A DNA stretch of 64,000 nt from Pseudomonas sp. GD04091 (lineage in GTDB: Bacteria > Pseudomonadota > Gammaproteobacteria > Pseudomonadales > Pseudomonadaceae), in assembly GCF_029836165.1 (NCBI RefSeq), contig NZ_JAOEBG010000009.1, positions 124,001-188,000 of the forward strand, written 5' to 3'. Made by a program: the position numbers and the translations under genes. The notes under the pieces were generated by a model. The model had not been told where the DNA came from and ran no database searches. It saw only the letters and a list, made by a program, of their open reading frames with translations. Shown here piece by piece: positions 29,978 through 37,923 of the stretch. Within the stretch, counting starts at the first letter, position 1. Each line of letters opens with the position of its first letter.

Positions 29978-31294
29978 TCAGTGGCTCAACTGGCTGGAGA
30001 ACTGCCCCACCGCGTCCACCACCTTCTTCGCCCCTTCCTGAATCTCGACGATCACCCCACCGGTGTCCGCGGCCAGGGCAAGCCCTTGCTCGGCCTGGCG
30101 CTTGCTGGTGTCGATGATGTCCACGGCGGCCTGGGCCAACTGTTCGTTCTGCTGCACCACCTTGGCGATCTCCTCGGTGGCGCTGCTGGTGCGCGAGGCC
30201 AGCTGGCGAACCTCGTCGGCGACCACGGCAAAGCCACGCCCCTGCTCACCGGCACGGGCGGCCTCGATGGCAGCGTTGAGGGCCAACAGGTTGGTCTGTC
30301 CGGCGATGTCGCTGATGGTCTTGATGATCGCGCCGATCACCTTGGACTGCTTGTCCAGCGCCTGGATGCCATCGGCGGCGTCCTGCATCGAGCCTTCCAG
30401 GCCACGCATCACTTCGACGGTCTGCGTCACCACGTCGGTGGCTTTTCGCGCGCAGCCATCGGTCTCCAGCGAAGTGTTGTAGGCGATGTCGGCGGCCTGG
30501 GCCACGGCCAGTTCCTGATTGACCTGATCGGTGATCACCGTGGCGAACTTGACCACTTTGTAGAGCACGTCGTGGGCATCGATGATCGGGTTGTAGGACG
30601 CCTCCAGCCATACCACCCGACCGTGGGCGTCGATGCGTTTGAAGCGATCGGCGACATACTCGCCACGACGCAGCTTTTCCCAGAACGCCTTGTACTGCGC
30701 CGAATTGGCTTCTTCAGGCTCACAGAACATGCGGTGATGCTTGCCACGCACCTGCTCAAGGCTGTAGCCCATGCCCTGCAGGAAGCGGTCGTTGGCGGTC
30801 AGCACCTGGCCATCGAGGTTGAATTCGATGACCGCGGTGGAACGCATCAGGGCCTTGATCAGGCTTTCGTGCTCGCGGGAGGTCTCGATGGTCCGGGTCA
30901 GGTCGCTCGAATGCAGGGAAAAATACTTGATGCGCCCTTCGCTGTTCTTCACCGGCTGCAGGATCGAACGCAGCCAGGCTTCCTCGCCATTGCCACGCAG
31001 CAGGCGGAAGGCGCCGTTGAGGTGCTCGCCACGGGTGATGGCGTGCTTCATGCGCTGATAGAAATCGAGCTTCTTCACATGGGGCGGCACGATCTCCTCG
31101 ATGTTGCGCCCGATCAGCTGTTCGGCGCGGTAGCCCATTTCGCTCTCGAAGTTGCCGTTGACCGACTCGATGCGACCCTGGGGATCGAGCTGGAGCACCA
31201 GCATCTCGCTGTCGAGGCTGTTCTTGACCTGCTCGACGGACATCAGTTCTTCGCGCAGTTGCTGGATTTCTTTCTTCAGTTTGCTGTTGAACAT
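29978..31294 (-). CDS. Cytoplasmic double-PAS chemoreceptor (McpS/BdlA type)
   Basis: A soluble chemoreceptor of 438 residues without transmembrane segments. A short coiled coil ([20 protein letters not shown]) precedes two PAS domains (about 35-140, with [20 protein letters not shown]; and about 155-265, with [20 protein letters not shown] and the PAC-like [14 protein letters not shown]). The C-terminal signalling domain is short, with tip [19 protein letters not shown]. This layout matches P. aeruginosa McpS (PA1930) and BdlA, which act in chemotaxis clusters or biofilm dispersal; sensing of redox or small ligands by PAS is likely but the cofactor is unknown. The start at 31294 ([10 protein letters not shown]) has GGGAGAG upstream. 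A sigma-28-like promoter lies about 45 bases upstream. Confidence 0.88.
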   Translation of the reverse strand: MFNSKLKKEIQQLREELMSVEQVKNSLDSEMLVLQLDPQGRIESVNGNFESEMGYRAEQLIGRNIEEIVPPHVKKLDFYQRMKHAITRGEHLNGAFRLLRGNGEEAWLRSILQPVKNSEGRIKYFSLHSSDLTRTIETSREHESLIKALMRSTAVIEFNLDGQVLTANDRFLQGMGYSLEQVRGKHHRMFCEPEEANSAQYKAFWEKLRRGEYVADRFKRIDAHGRVVWLEASYNPIIDAHDVLYKVVKFATVITDQVNQELAVAQAADIAYNTSLETDGCARKATDVVTQTVEVMRGLEGSMQDAADGIQALDKQSKVIGAIIKTISDIAGQTNLLALNAAIEAARAGEQGRGFAVVADEVRQLASRTSSATEEIAKVVQQNEQLAQAAVDIIDTSKRQAEQGLALAADTGGVIVEIQEGAKKVVDAVGQFSSQLSH

Positions 31295-31335
31295 GGCCGC
31301 TCTCCCGGAGCGCATTCCTGTAATCGAATGCATCT

Positions 31336-31363
31336 GCATCGGCTGGCTCCGGAGAGTTCTTGA
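31336..31363 (-). promoter_or_regulatory. Candidate FliA (sigma-28) promoter
   Basis: On the minus strand TCAAG, then 15 bases, then GCCGATGC, close to the flagellar sigma-28 consensus (TAAAG/TCAAG, 14-15 bases, GCCGATAA). It lies about 40 bases upstream of the double-PAS chemoreceptor start, as expected for a flagellar-regulon gene. Confidence 0.5.
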
Positions 31364-31473
31364 GTGCCTTGCAAGGAAATATTCATACGCGCGAAAGTGC
31401 CGGAAATCAGGCGTCATCAGCACGTCATAAAGCCGTCACATGAGCGCAACGGGGGCGGCGGAAACTTTTCGTC

Positions 31474-32691
31474 ATGAGCACACCGTCCTTGCGTATCACC
31501 CTGGTCAGCGAAACCTTTCCACCCGAAATCAACGGCGTGGCCAACACCCTCGGCCGTCTCAGCGAAGGGCTGCGTCAACGCGGTCATCAGGTAGAACTGG
31601 TGCGCCCGCGCCAGGCCGCCGACGACGCGAGCGACAGCCAGGACGCAGTGCTGCTGTGTCGCGGCTGGCCATTGCCAGGCTATCCCGGGCTGCAATGGGG
31701 CGAAGTGTCGATGCACAAGCTGTGGCGTCGCTGGCGCCGACAGCGCCCGGATGTGCTGTACATCGCCACCGAAGGCCCGCTGGGCTTGAGCGCCCTGCGC
31801 GCGGCCCGACGTCTCGGGGTGGCGGTGGTCAGCGGTTTTCACACCAACTTCCCGCAATACTCGGGACAGTACGGCCTGGGCCTGCTGTCGCGGATGCTCA
31901 CCCACTACCTGCGCTGGTTTCACCGGCGCACGGCCATCACCCTGGTGCCCAGCGTCAGTCAGCGCCTGGAACTGGAACGCCGTGGCTTCGAACGGCTGGG
32001 GCTGATGGCGCGTGGCGTCGATGCCGGCCTGTTCAACCCGGCCCGCCGTAGCCAAGCGCTGCGTGAACAGTGGGGGCTGGGCGCCGATGACATCGCCGTG
32101 CTGCATGTCGGCCGCCTGGCGGCAGAAAAGAACCTGGCCCTGCTGCGCCCGTGCCTGGAAGCACTGCAGAAAAGTTATCCACAAAGGCGTCTGCGTCTGG
32201 TGGTGGTCGGTGATGGCCCGCTGCGCGCCCAGCTCGAACAGCAACTGCCCGATGCCGTGTTCTGTGGCGCGCAGCGCGGCGAGGTGCTGGCCGAGCACTA
32301 TGCCAGTGGCGACCTGTTCCTGTTTCCGAGCCTGACCGAGACCTTCGGCAACGTGGTGCTGGAGGCCATGGCCTCGGGCCTGGCCGTGGTCGCCTACGAT
32401 GAGGCCGCCGCGGCCCAGCATATCCGCCATGGCCACAATGGCGCCCTGGCCATGCCGGGCGATCAGCCGGCATTCATCGATGCGGCCTGCTGGCTGCTGG
32501 AAGAATGCGAGACCCTGCGCAGCGTGCGCCTGAACGCTCGGCAGCACGCCAGCCGCCAGGGCTGGCCCGCGATCGTCGAGCAGTTCGAAGGGTATCTGTA
32601 TGGCGCCTGTCGAGGCCAGGAAAGCAGCCGCGCCCAGGCGCCTTCGACAGCCCTGGCGATCAAACCAGGGTCGTCAGCGCCTCGCGGCTGA
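31474..32691 (+). CDS. Glycosyltransferase family 4 (GT-B fold)
   Basis: A 405-residue retaining glycosyltransferase. The N-terminal domain starts with the typical VSETFPPEINGVANTLGRLS acceptor-side loop, and the C-terminal domain shows VLHVGRLAAEKNLALLRPC, GDGPLRAQLEQ and the EX7E-type donor site FPSLTETFGNVVLEAMASG. The SETFPPEINGVA opening is shared with enzymes making glycolipids such as PimB/MgtA relatives, so a lipid acceptor is possible but unproven. The gene is monocistronic, and its last 32 bases overlap the end of the convergent flavin oxidoreductase gene. No regulatory signal is obvious. Confidence 0.85.
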   Translation: MSTPSLRITLVSETFPPEINGVANTLGRLSEGLRQRGHQVELVRPRQAADDASDSQDAVLLCRGWPLPGYPGLQWGEVSMHKLWRRWRRQRPDVLYIATEGPLGLSALRAARRLGVAVVSGFHTNFPQYSGQYGLGLLSRMLTHYLRWFHRRTAITLVPSVSQRLELERRGFERLGLMARGVDAGLFNPARRSQALREQWGLGADDIAVLHVGRLAAEKNLALLRPCLEALQKSYPQRRLRLVVVGDGPLRAQLEQQLPDAVFCGAQRGEVLAEHYASGDLFLFPSLTETFGNVVLEAMASGLAVVAYDEAAAAQHIRHGHNGALAMPGDQPAFIDAACWLLEECETLRSVRLNARQHASRQGWPAIVEQFEGYLYGACRGQESSRAQAPSTALAIKPGSSAPRG

Positions 32692-33763
32692 ACGGCAGCA
32701 CATCCGCTTCACGCCCGTCGCGCACTTTTTGTGCCCACTGGGCATCCACCAGCAGAGCGCGCCCCACGGCCACCAGGTCGAACTCTTCGTCCTGCAGCCG
32801 ACGCAGCAGGTTCTCGAGGCTGGCAGGCTTGGCCACCTTGTCGGTGGCGACCATGAACTGCAGGAACTCGCCGTCCAGCCCCACGCTGCCCACGGTAATG
32901 GTCGGTTTGCCGGTCAGTTGACGGGTCCAGCCGGCCAGGTTCAGATCGCTGCCATCGAACTCCGGCTCCCAGAAGCGACGAGTGGAGCAGTGGAAAATGT
33001 CCACACCCGCCTCGGACAAAGGCTCGAGGAACGCCGCCAGGGCCTCGGGGCTTTCCACCAGGCGCGCACTGTAGTCCTGCTGTTTCCATTGCGAAAACCG
33101 CAGGATGATCGGGAAGTCCGGGCCGACGGCCTGGCGCACCGCCTGGATCAATTCGATGGCGAAACGCGAACGTCCGGCCAGATCGCCACCGTATTCATCG
33201 TCGCGGCGGTTGCTGGCCTCCCAGAAGAACTGGTCGATCAGGTAGCCGTGGGCGCCGTGGATCTCCACGCCGTCCATGCCGATGGCCTGGGCATCGCGCG
33301 CGGCCTGGGCGAAGGCGGCGATCACTTCGCGGATATCGTCCCGGCTCATGCCCTGGATCAGCACCTTGCCGTCCTTTTCCTTGCCGCTCGGGCCGTAGCC
33401 CGGCACCTCGCCGTCCGGCTCGGTACCCAGGCGCCGCACGCTGCCCACATGCCACAACTGCGGGACGATGCGCCCGCCTTCGGCGTGCACGGCGTCGACC
33501 ACACGCTTCCAGCCGGCCAGGGCGTCTTCGCCATGGAAGCGCGGCACGTTGGGATAACCGTTGGCAGCCTTGTGGCCGACCGTGGTGCCTTCGCTGATGA
33601 TCAGGCCGACACCGGCCGCGGCGCGCCGGCGGTAGTACTCGACCACGCCGTCATGGGGCACACCGCCGGGGCAGAAGGTGCGGGTCATCGGCGCCATGAC
33701 CACGCGGGTCGGCAAGTCGAGGGAGCCGAGGGTGAAAGGCTGGAACAGAGGGTTGCTGGACAT
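32660..33763 (-). CDS. Old Yellow Enzyme family NADH:flavin oxidoreductase
   Basis: A 367-residue FMN-dependent TIM-barrel enzyme. Recognisable OYE elements are FQPFTLGSLDLPTRVVMAPMTR at the N terminus, VPQLWHVG, the substrate-binding pair region EIHGAHGYLIDQFFW, and FSQWKQQDYSARL. Such enzymes reduce activated double bonds of enones, nitro compounds or nitrate esters with NAD(P)H. The usual HxxN/HxxH active-site pair appears as HGAHGYL (His and His), the type found in bacterial xenobiotic reductases. The natural substrate is unknown. It is convergent with the glycosyltransferase gene and overlaps its 3' end. Confidence 0.88.
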   Translation of the reverse strand: MSSNPLFQPFTLGSLDLPTRVVMAPMTRTFCPGGVPHDGVVEYYRRRAAAGVGLIISEGTTVGHKAANGYPNVPRFHGEDALAGWKRVVDAVHAEGGRIVPQLWHVGSVRRLGTEPDGEVPGYGPSGKEKDGKVLIQGMSRDDIREVIAAFAQAARDAQAIGMDGVEIHGAHGYLIDQFFWEASNRRDDEYGGDLAGRSRFAIELIQAVRQAVGPDFPIILRFSQWKQQDYSARLVESPEALAAFLEPLSEAGVDIFHCSTRRFWEPEFDGSDLNLAGWTRQLTGKPTITVGSVGLDGEFLQFMVATDKVAKPASLENLLRRLQDEEFDLVAVGRALLVDAQWAQKVRDGREADVLPFSREALTTLV

Positions 33764-33856
33764 GCGGCGCTCCCGACAGGTGAGGAAATGCGCCTGAGAT
33801 TAGGGGTAGCCTGCTGGCGGGCACAGCATTATTGATTGGAGTGATTGCGCAGTATC

Positions 33857-33911
33857 GCAGGGGCTGCAGGGGGCTGCTGTGCAGCCCATCGCGACACGAG
33901 GCCGCCCCTGC
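33857..33911. repeat. REP-like nested hairpin
   Basis: Outer arms GCAGGGGC and GCCCCTGC enclose an inner palindrome GGGCTGCTGTGCAGCCC. It sits between the end of the glutathione peroxidase gene and the start of the flavin oxidoreductase gene, both on the minus strand. Confidence 0.6.
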
Positions 33912-33917
33912 AGACGT

Positions 33918-34400
33918 TCAGGCCAGCGCTTTCTCGATCGCCTGCAGCACGCTCGGATCGTCCGGCGCGGTACGCGGCGCGAAACGCGCCAGCACGCGGC
34001 CATCCTTGCCGACCAGGAACTTCTCGAAGTTCCAGGTGATATCGCCAGGGAACTCAGCCCCCTCGCCCGCCAGCAGGCGGTACAGCGAGTGGCGTTGCGG
34101 GCCGTTGACTTCCAGCTTGGCCCCCAACGGAAAGCTGACACCGTAGTTGAGGCTGCAGAATTCCTGTATGTCCTTCTCGCTGCCAGGTTCCTGGCCGGCG
34201 AACTGGTTGCAAGGCAGGCCCAGCACATTGAACCCCTGGCCCTTGAACTGCTGATGCAGCTTTTCCAGTGACGCGTATTGCGGTGTCAGGCCGCACTTGG
34301 AGGCGACATTGACCACCAGCACTACCTGGCCCTTGAACGGAGCAAGGGGCAGATCCTCGCCGTTCAGCGCCTTCAACGTCAGGTCGTGAAATGCACTCAT
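33918..34400 (-). CDS. Glutathione peroxidase family thiol peroxidase
   Basis: A 160-residue peroxidase of the GPx/BtuE fold that reduces hydrogen peroxide or organic hydroperoxides. The catalytic tetrad is visible: Cys36 in NVASKCGLTPQY, Gln in LPCNQFAGQEPG, and Trp with Asn in ITWNFEKFLV. It uses Cys in place of selenocysteine, and the additional Cys in LGLPCNQF suggests a resolving thiol, so thioredoxin may be the real reductant. The start at 34400 (MSAFHDLTLKAL) is chosen over a longer unlikely extension. It stands between the flavin oxidoreductase and slyD, all on the minus strand, but spacing suggests separate transcripts. Confidence 0.93.
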   Translation of the reverse strand: MSAFHDLTLKALNGEDLPLAPFKGQVVLVVNVASKCGLTPQYASLEKLHQQFKGQGFNVLGLPCNQFAGQEPGSEKDIQEFCSLNYGVSFPLGAKLEVNGPQRHSLYRLLAGEGAEFPGDITWNFEKFLVGKDGRVLARFAPRTAPDDPSVLQAIEKALA

Positions 34401-34490
34401 GTTGATTCCCCTCTCAGGATCCCGATTGCCGCTGGGGCGAATCCCGCCCACTAAAAAGGCGCGCGGCCAAACCGTCCACCCTCCCGAGGA

Positions 34491-34509
34491 GGGCAAGTCC
34501 GGCTTGCCC
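34491..34509. repeat. Small hairpin downstream of slyD
   Basis: GGGCAAG-TCCGG-CTTGCCC, related to the REP core, located 37 bases after the slyD stop and upstream of the peroxidase gene. Likely a transcript end for slyD. Confidence 0.5.
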
Positions 34510-34545
34510 GAGCGCCTGGCGACTCTCTGAGCTTAGCGCAGAAAA

Positions 34546-35031
34546 TCAGTGGTGATGACCACCTTCGCCGTGGATGTGACGGTGAGCGATCTCTTCTTCG
34601 CTGGCGTCACGTACGTCGACTACCTTGACCTTGAAGTTCAGGCGTTGACCGGCCAGCGGGTGGTTGCCGTCGACGGTTACGTCGTCGCCGTCGATGTCGC
34701 GGATGGTGACGATCTGCATCTGGCCGTCCGGCGCCGAAGCGTGGAACTGCATGCCCACTTCCAGCTGGTCGACGCCTTCGAACATCTTGCTGCTCAGGGT
34801 GCTGACCAGTTCGGCCGAGTATTCGCCGTAGGCTTCTTCCGGCTCGATGGCCACGGTCAGCTCGTCACCGGCCTGCTTGCCTTCCAGGGCCTTTTCCAGG
34901 CCTGGGATGATGTTGCCGGCACCGTGCAGGTACACCAGCGGCGCACCACCGGCGGAGCTGTCGATGACCTCACCAGCGTCGTTGGTGAGGGTATAGTCGA
35001 TGGAGACAGCCTTGTTGGCGGCGATCAGCAT
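34546..35031 (-). CDS. slyD: FKBP-type peptidyl-prolyl cis-trans isomerase SlyD
   Basis: A 161-residue folding helper with an FKBP domain split by an insert-in-flap chaperone domain. Visible are IDYTLTNDAGEVIDSS at the start, LVYLHGAGNIIPGLEKALEGKQAGD of the FKBP core, the flap region (about 70-120) and the return VDGNHPLAGQRLNFKVKVVDV. The C terminus is His-rich (AHRHIHGEGGHHH), fitting the nickel-binding tail of SlyD that serves hydrogenase or urease maturation, though shorter than in E. coli. The start ATG at 35031 overlaps in opposite direction the ATG at 35030 of the DUF3565 gene. Confidence 0.94.
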   Translation of the reverse strand: MLIAANKAVSIDYTLTNDAGEVIDSSAGGAPLVYLHGAGNIIPGLEKALEGKQAGDELTVAIEPEEAYGEYSAELVSTLSSKMFEGVDQLEVGMQFHASAPDGQMQIVTIRDIDGDDVTVDGNHPLAGQRLNFKVKVVDVRDASEEEIAHRHIHGEGGHHH

Positions 35032-35332
35032 GGGGCGAGACCTTTTGCAAAAGAATGTAGAGCGGACAAGTGTAACCAAGGCTCCGCGTGATTGCGAACG
35101 CGGCACGGACGAGAGACGGCCCATCAGTCGGATCGACGGTTTCCACCAGGATGAAGAAGGCCATTGGGTGGTCGAGCTGTCGTGCGGTCATACCCAGCAC
35201 CTGCGCCACCAGCCACCGTGGCAGGCCAGGCCGTGGGTGCTCGATCCCGATGAGCGCGCACGGCGTATCGGCCAGGCGTTCGCCTGTGGCTGGTGCGCGC
35301 AGGGTACCGTTAGCGCTACCCTTGGCCGCTGA
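35030..35332 (+). CDS. DUF3565 family small protein
   Basis: The conserved part begins about residue 30 (ISRIDGFHQDEEGHWVVELSCGHTQHLRHQPPW) and contains two Cys and several His in CGHTQHLRH and FACGWCAQG, suggesting a small zinc-binding fold. Family function is unknown. The start is doubtful: there is no ATG between 35030 and the conserved region, and ATG 35030 lies inside CATG shared with the slyD start on the other strand, leaving no room for independent leaders. TTG at 35045 preceded by GCGAGA is an alternative. The gene is followed 32 bases later by pta. Confidence 0.7.
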   Translation: MGRDLLQKNVERTSVTKAPRDCERGTDERRPISRIDGFHQDEEGHWVVELSCGHTQHLRHQPPWQARPWVLDPDERARRIGQAFACGWCAQGTVSATLGR

Positions 35333-35364
35333 ACTCCTTGCTCCGCTTATTTCGAGAAGCACGC

Positions 35365-37467
35365 ATGCAGACATTTTTCATCGCGCCGACCGACTTCGGG
35401 GTCGGCCTGACATCCATCAGCCTGGGCCTGGTTCGTACCCTGGAGCGCGCCGGGCTGAAGGTCGGCTTCTTCAAGCCGATCGCCCAGCCCCACCCCGGCG
35501 ACACCGGCCCGGAACGCTCCAGTGAGCTGGTCGCCCGCACCCACGGCATCAAGCCGCCCACGCCCCTGAGCCTGGGCCAGGTCGAACGCATGCTCGGTGA
35601 CGGTCAGCTCGACGAACTGCTCGAGGAAATCATCCGTCTGTACCAGCAAGCCTGTGTCGGCAAGGACGTGGTGGTGGTCGAGGGCATGGTGCCGACCCGC
35701 CACGCCAGCTATGCCGCGCGAGTCAACCTGCACCTGGCCAAGAGCCTCGACGCCGAGGTGATTCTGGTGTCGGCGCCGGAGAACGAGGTGCTGAGCGAGC
35801 TGTCCGGCCGTGTCGAATTGCAGGCGCAACTGTTCGGTGGTCCGCGCGACCCGAAGGTGCTGGGGGTGATCCTCAACAAAGTGCGCACCGACGAAAGCAT
35901 GGCCGACTTCGCCACGCGCCTGCGCGAGCATTCGCCGCTGCTGCGCGGCAACGACTTCCGCCTGCTCGGCTGCATCCCCTGGCAGGCCGAGCTCAACGCG
36001 CCGCGCACCCGTGACGTGGCCGAACTGCTCGGCGCCCAGGTCCTCAACGCCGGCGACTATGACCAGCGACGCATGAGCAAGATCATCATCTGCGCCCGCA
36101 CCGTGGCCAACACCGTGCCGCTGCTCACCTCCGGCACCTTGGTGGTGACCCCCGGCGATCGCGACGACATCATCCTCGCCGTGTGCATGGCCGCGATCAA
36201 CGGCGTGCCCCTGGCCGGCCTGTTGCTGACCAGCGACAGCAAGCCCGACCCGCGTATCCTCGAACTGTGCCGCGGGGCCCTGCAGGCCGGCCTGCCGATC
36301 CTGTCGGTAAGCACCGGCTCCTTCGACACCGCCAACCAGCTCAACTCGCTCAACCGCGAGATCCCGGTGGACGACCGCGAACGCGCCGAGTTCATCACCG
36401 ACTTCGTCGCCAGCCATCTCGACGCTGCCTGGTTGCACCAGCGCTGCGGCACGCCACGGGAACTGCGCCTGTCGCCGGCGGTGTTCCGCTACCAGCTGAT
36501 CCAGCGCGCGCAACAGGCCAACAAGCGCATCGTCCTGCCCGAAGGCGCGCAACCTTTGCTGGTACAGGCGGCGGCGCTGTGCCAGGCACGCGGCATCGCC
36601 CGCTGCGTGTTGCTGGCCAAGCCCGAAGAGGTCGAAGCGGTGGCCCGGGCGCAAGGCATCACCCTGCCACCAGATCTGGAAGTGCTCGATCCCGAGTTGA
36701 TCCGTGGCCGCTATGTCGAGCCCATGGTCGACCTGCGCAAGAGCAAGAACCTCAACGCGCCGATGGCCGAGCAGCAGCTGGAAGACCCGGTGGTGATCGG
36801 CACCATGATGCTGGCGCTCGGCGAGGTCGACGGCCTGGTCTCGGGCCTGGTGCACTCCACCGCCAACACCATCCGTCCGGCCCTGCAGTTGATCAAGACC
36901 GCGCCGGGCAGCAGCCTGGTGTCGTCGGTGTTCTTCATGCTGTTCCCCGACCAGGTGCTGGTCTATGGCGACTGCGTGATGAACCCACACCCCAGTGCCG
37001 CGGAGCTGGCCGAGATCGCCCGGCAGAGCGCTGAATCGGCCGAGGCGTTCGGCATCGCGCCGCGGGTGGCGATGCTCAGCTATTCCAGTGATTCGGCGGC
37101 CAGCGACGAGGAGGTCGAAAAGGTCCGCGAGGCCACGCGCCTGGCGCAAGAAGCCGAGCACGGCCTGCTGATCGACGGCCCGTTGCAGTACGACGCCGCG
37201 GCCAACCCGGAAATCGCTCGCCAGCTGGCGCCCGCCAGCCGAGTGGCTGGACGGGCCACGGTGTTCGTGTTCCCCGATCTGAATACCGGCAACACCACCC
37301 ACAAGGCGGTGCAGCGCAGCGCCGACTGCGTCAGCCTCGGGCCGATGCTGCAAGGGCTACGCAAGCCGGTGAACGATCTGCCGCGCGCAGCGCAGGTCGA
37401 GGACATCGTGCACACCATCGCGCTGACCGCGATCCAGGCGCATCATGGCGGGAAAATGCCGGCCTGA
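35365..37467 (+). CDS. pta: Phosphate acetyltransferase
   Basis: A long-form Pta of 700 residues that interconverts acetyl-CoA and acetyl phosphate in the acetate pathway. The N-terminal P-loop-like domain (TFFIAPTDFGVGLTSISLGL, about 1-220) is followed by a DRTGG domain (about 225-340) and the C-terminal catalytic transferase domain (about 375-700), with KRIVLPEGAQPLLVQAA, EVDGLVSGLVHSTANTIRPAL and ARVAMLSYSSDSA-type motifs. Ack, its usual partner, is not in the window. The ATG at 35365 (MQTFFIAPTD) is preferred over an upstream ATG at 35338 because the conserved protein starts there. REP sequence follows the stop. Confidence 0.96.
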   Translation: MQTFFIAPTDFGVGLTSISLGLVRTLERAGLKVGFFKPIAQPHPGDTGPERSSELVARTHGIKPPTPLSLGQVERMLGDGQLDELLEEIIRLYQQACVGKDVVVVEGMVPTRHASYAARVNLHLAKSLDAEVILVSAPENEVLSELSGRVELQAQLFGGPRDPKVLGVILNKVRTDESMADFATRLREHSPLLRGNDFRLLGCIPWQAELNAPRTRDVAELLGAQVLNAGDYDQRRMSKIIICARTVANTVPLLTSGTLVVTPGDRDDIILAVCMAAINGVPLAGLLLTSDSKPDPRILELCRGALQAGLPILSVSTGSFDTANQLNSLNREIPVDDRERAEFITDFVASHLDAAWLHQRCGTPRELRLSPAVFRYQLIQRAQQANKRIVLPEGAQPLLVQAAALCQARGIARCVLLAKPEEVEAVARAQGITLPPDLEVLDPELIRGRYVEPMVDLRKSKNLNAPMAEQQLEDPVVIGTMMLALGEVDGLVSGLVHSTANTIRPALQLIKTAPGSSLVSSVFFMLFPDQVLVYGDCVMNPHPSAAELAEIARQSAESAEAFGIAPRVAMLSYSSDSAASDEEVEKVREATRLAQEAEHGLLIDGPLQYDAAANPEIARQLAPASRVAGRATVFVFPDLNTGNTTHKAVQRSADCVSLGPMLQGLRKPVNDLPRAAQVEDIVHTIALTAIQAHHGGKMPA

Positions 37468-37481
37468 CCGTAATACTTCAC

Positions 37482-37573
37482 TGGGGCCGCTTTGCGCCCC
37501 TTCGCGGGCAAGCCCGCTGCCACAGGGCCGCGCAATTCTGGGCGTTCGCGCGGCACCTGTGGGAGCAGCCCCA
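37482..37573. repeat. REP pair downstream of pta
   Basis: First unit GGGGCCGCTTTGCGCCCC then CGCGGGCAAGCCCGCTGCCACAG; second inverted unit ending in CTGTGGGAGCAGCCCCA. The rest of the 456-base gap 37468-37923 carries no gene I can support; it contains the leader of the LodA-like gene, with a small palindrome CGATCGGGTGTGATCG near 37872. Confidence 0.7.
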
Positions 37574-37923
37574 GCAACCCAAGTGAACAGCATCACGGCC
37601 TAGCCGGAACGCTCCCGGGGCCGTTCCCCCGCACCTCGTCGGCTGCCGACCAACGTCATTTGACTTCCCTTTGGCCGGAGCTAGCGTTGAATGCTGTCAG
37701 GATGCAATCACAGCAGGCGTCAAGGAAGCGCAGCGTTCGATCCAGCATGCGACGAACGCGTGTCCACTGTATCCGGCCTCAGGCCCTCCCCTGCCACTGA
37801 TCCCGACCCCAACTCTGCCCGTCCCGGCTCGACCGGGCACGGCGAAGGCTTGCGTCAGCTCGCAAGACCCAGGCGATCGGGTGTGATCGCACAGTGAAGG
37901 AAGGCACGACAAGGAGAGTGGTC

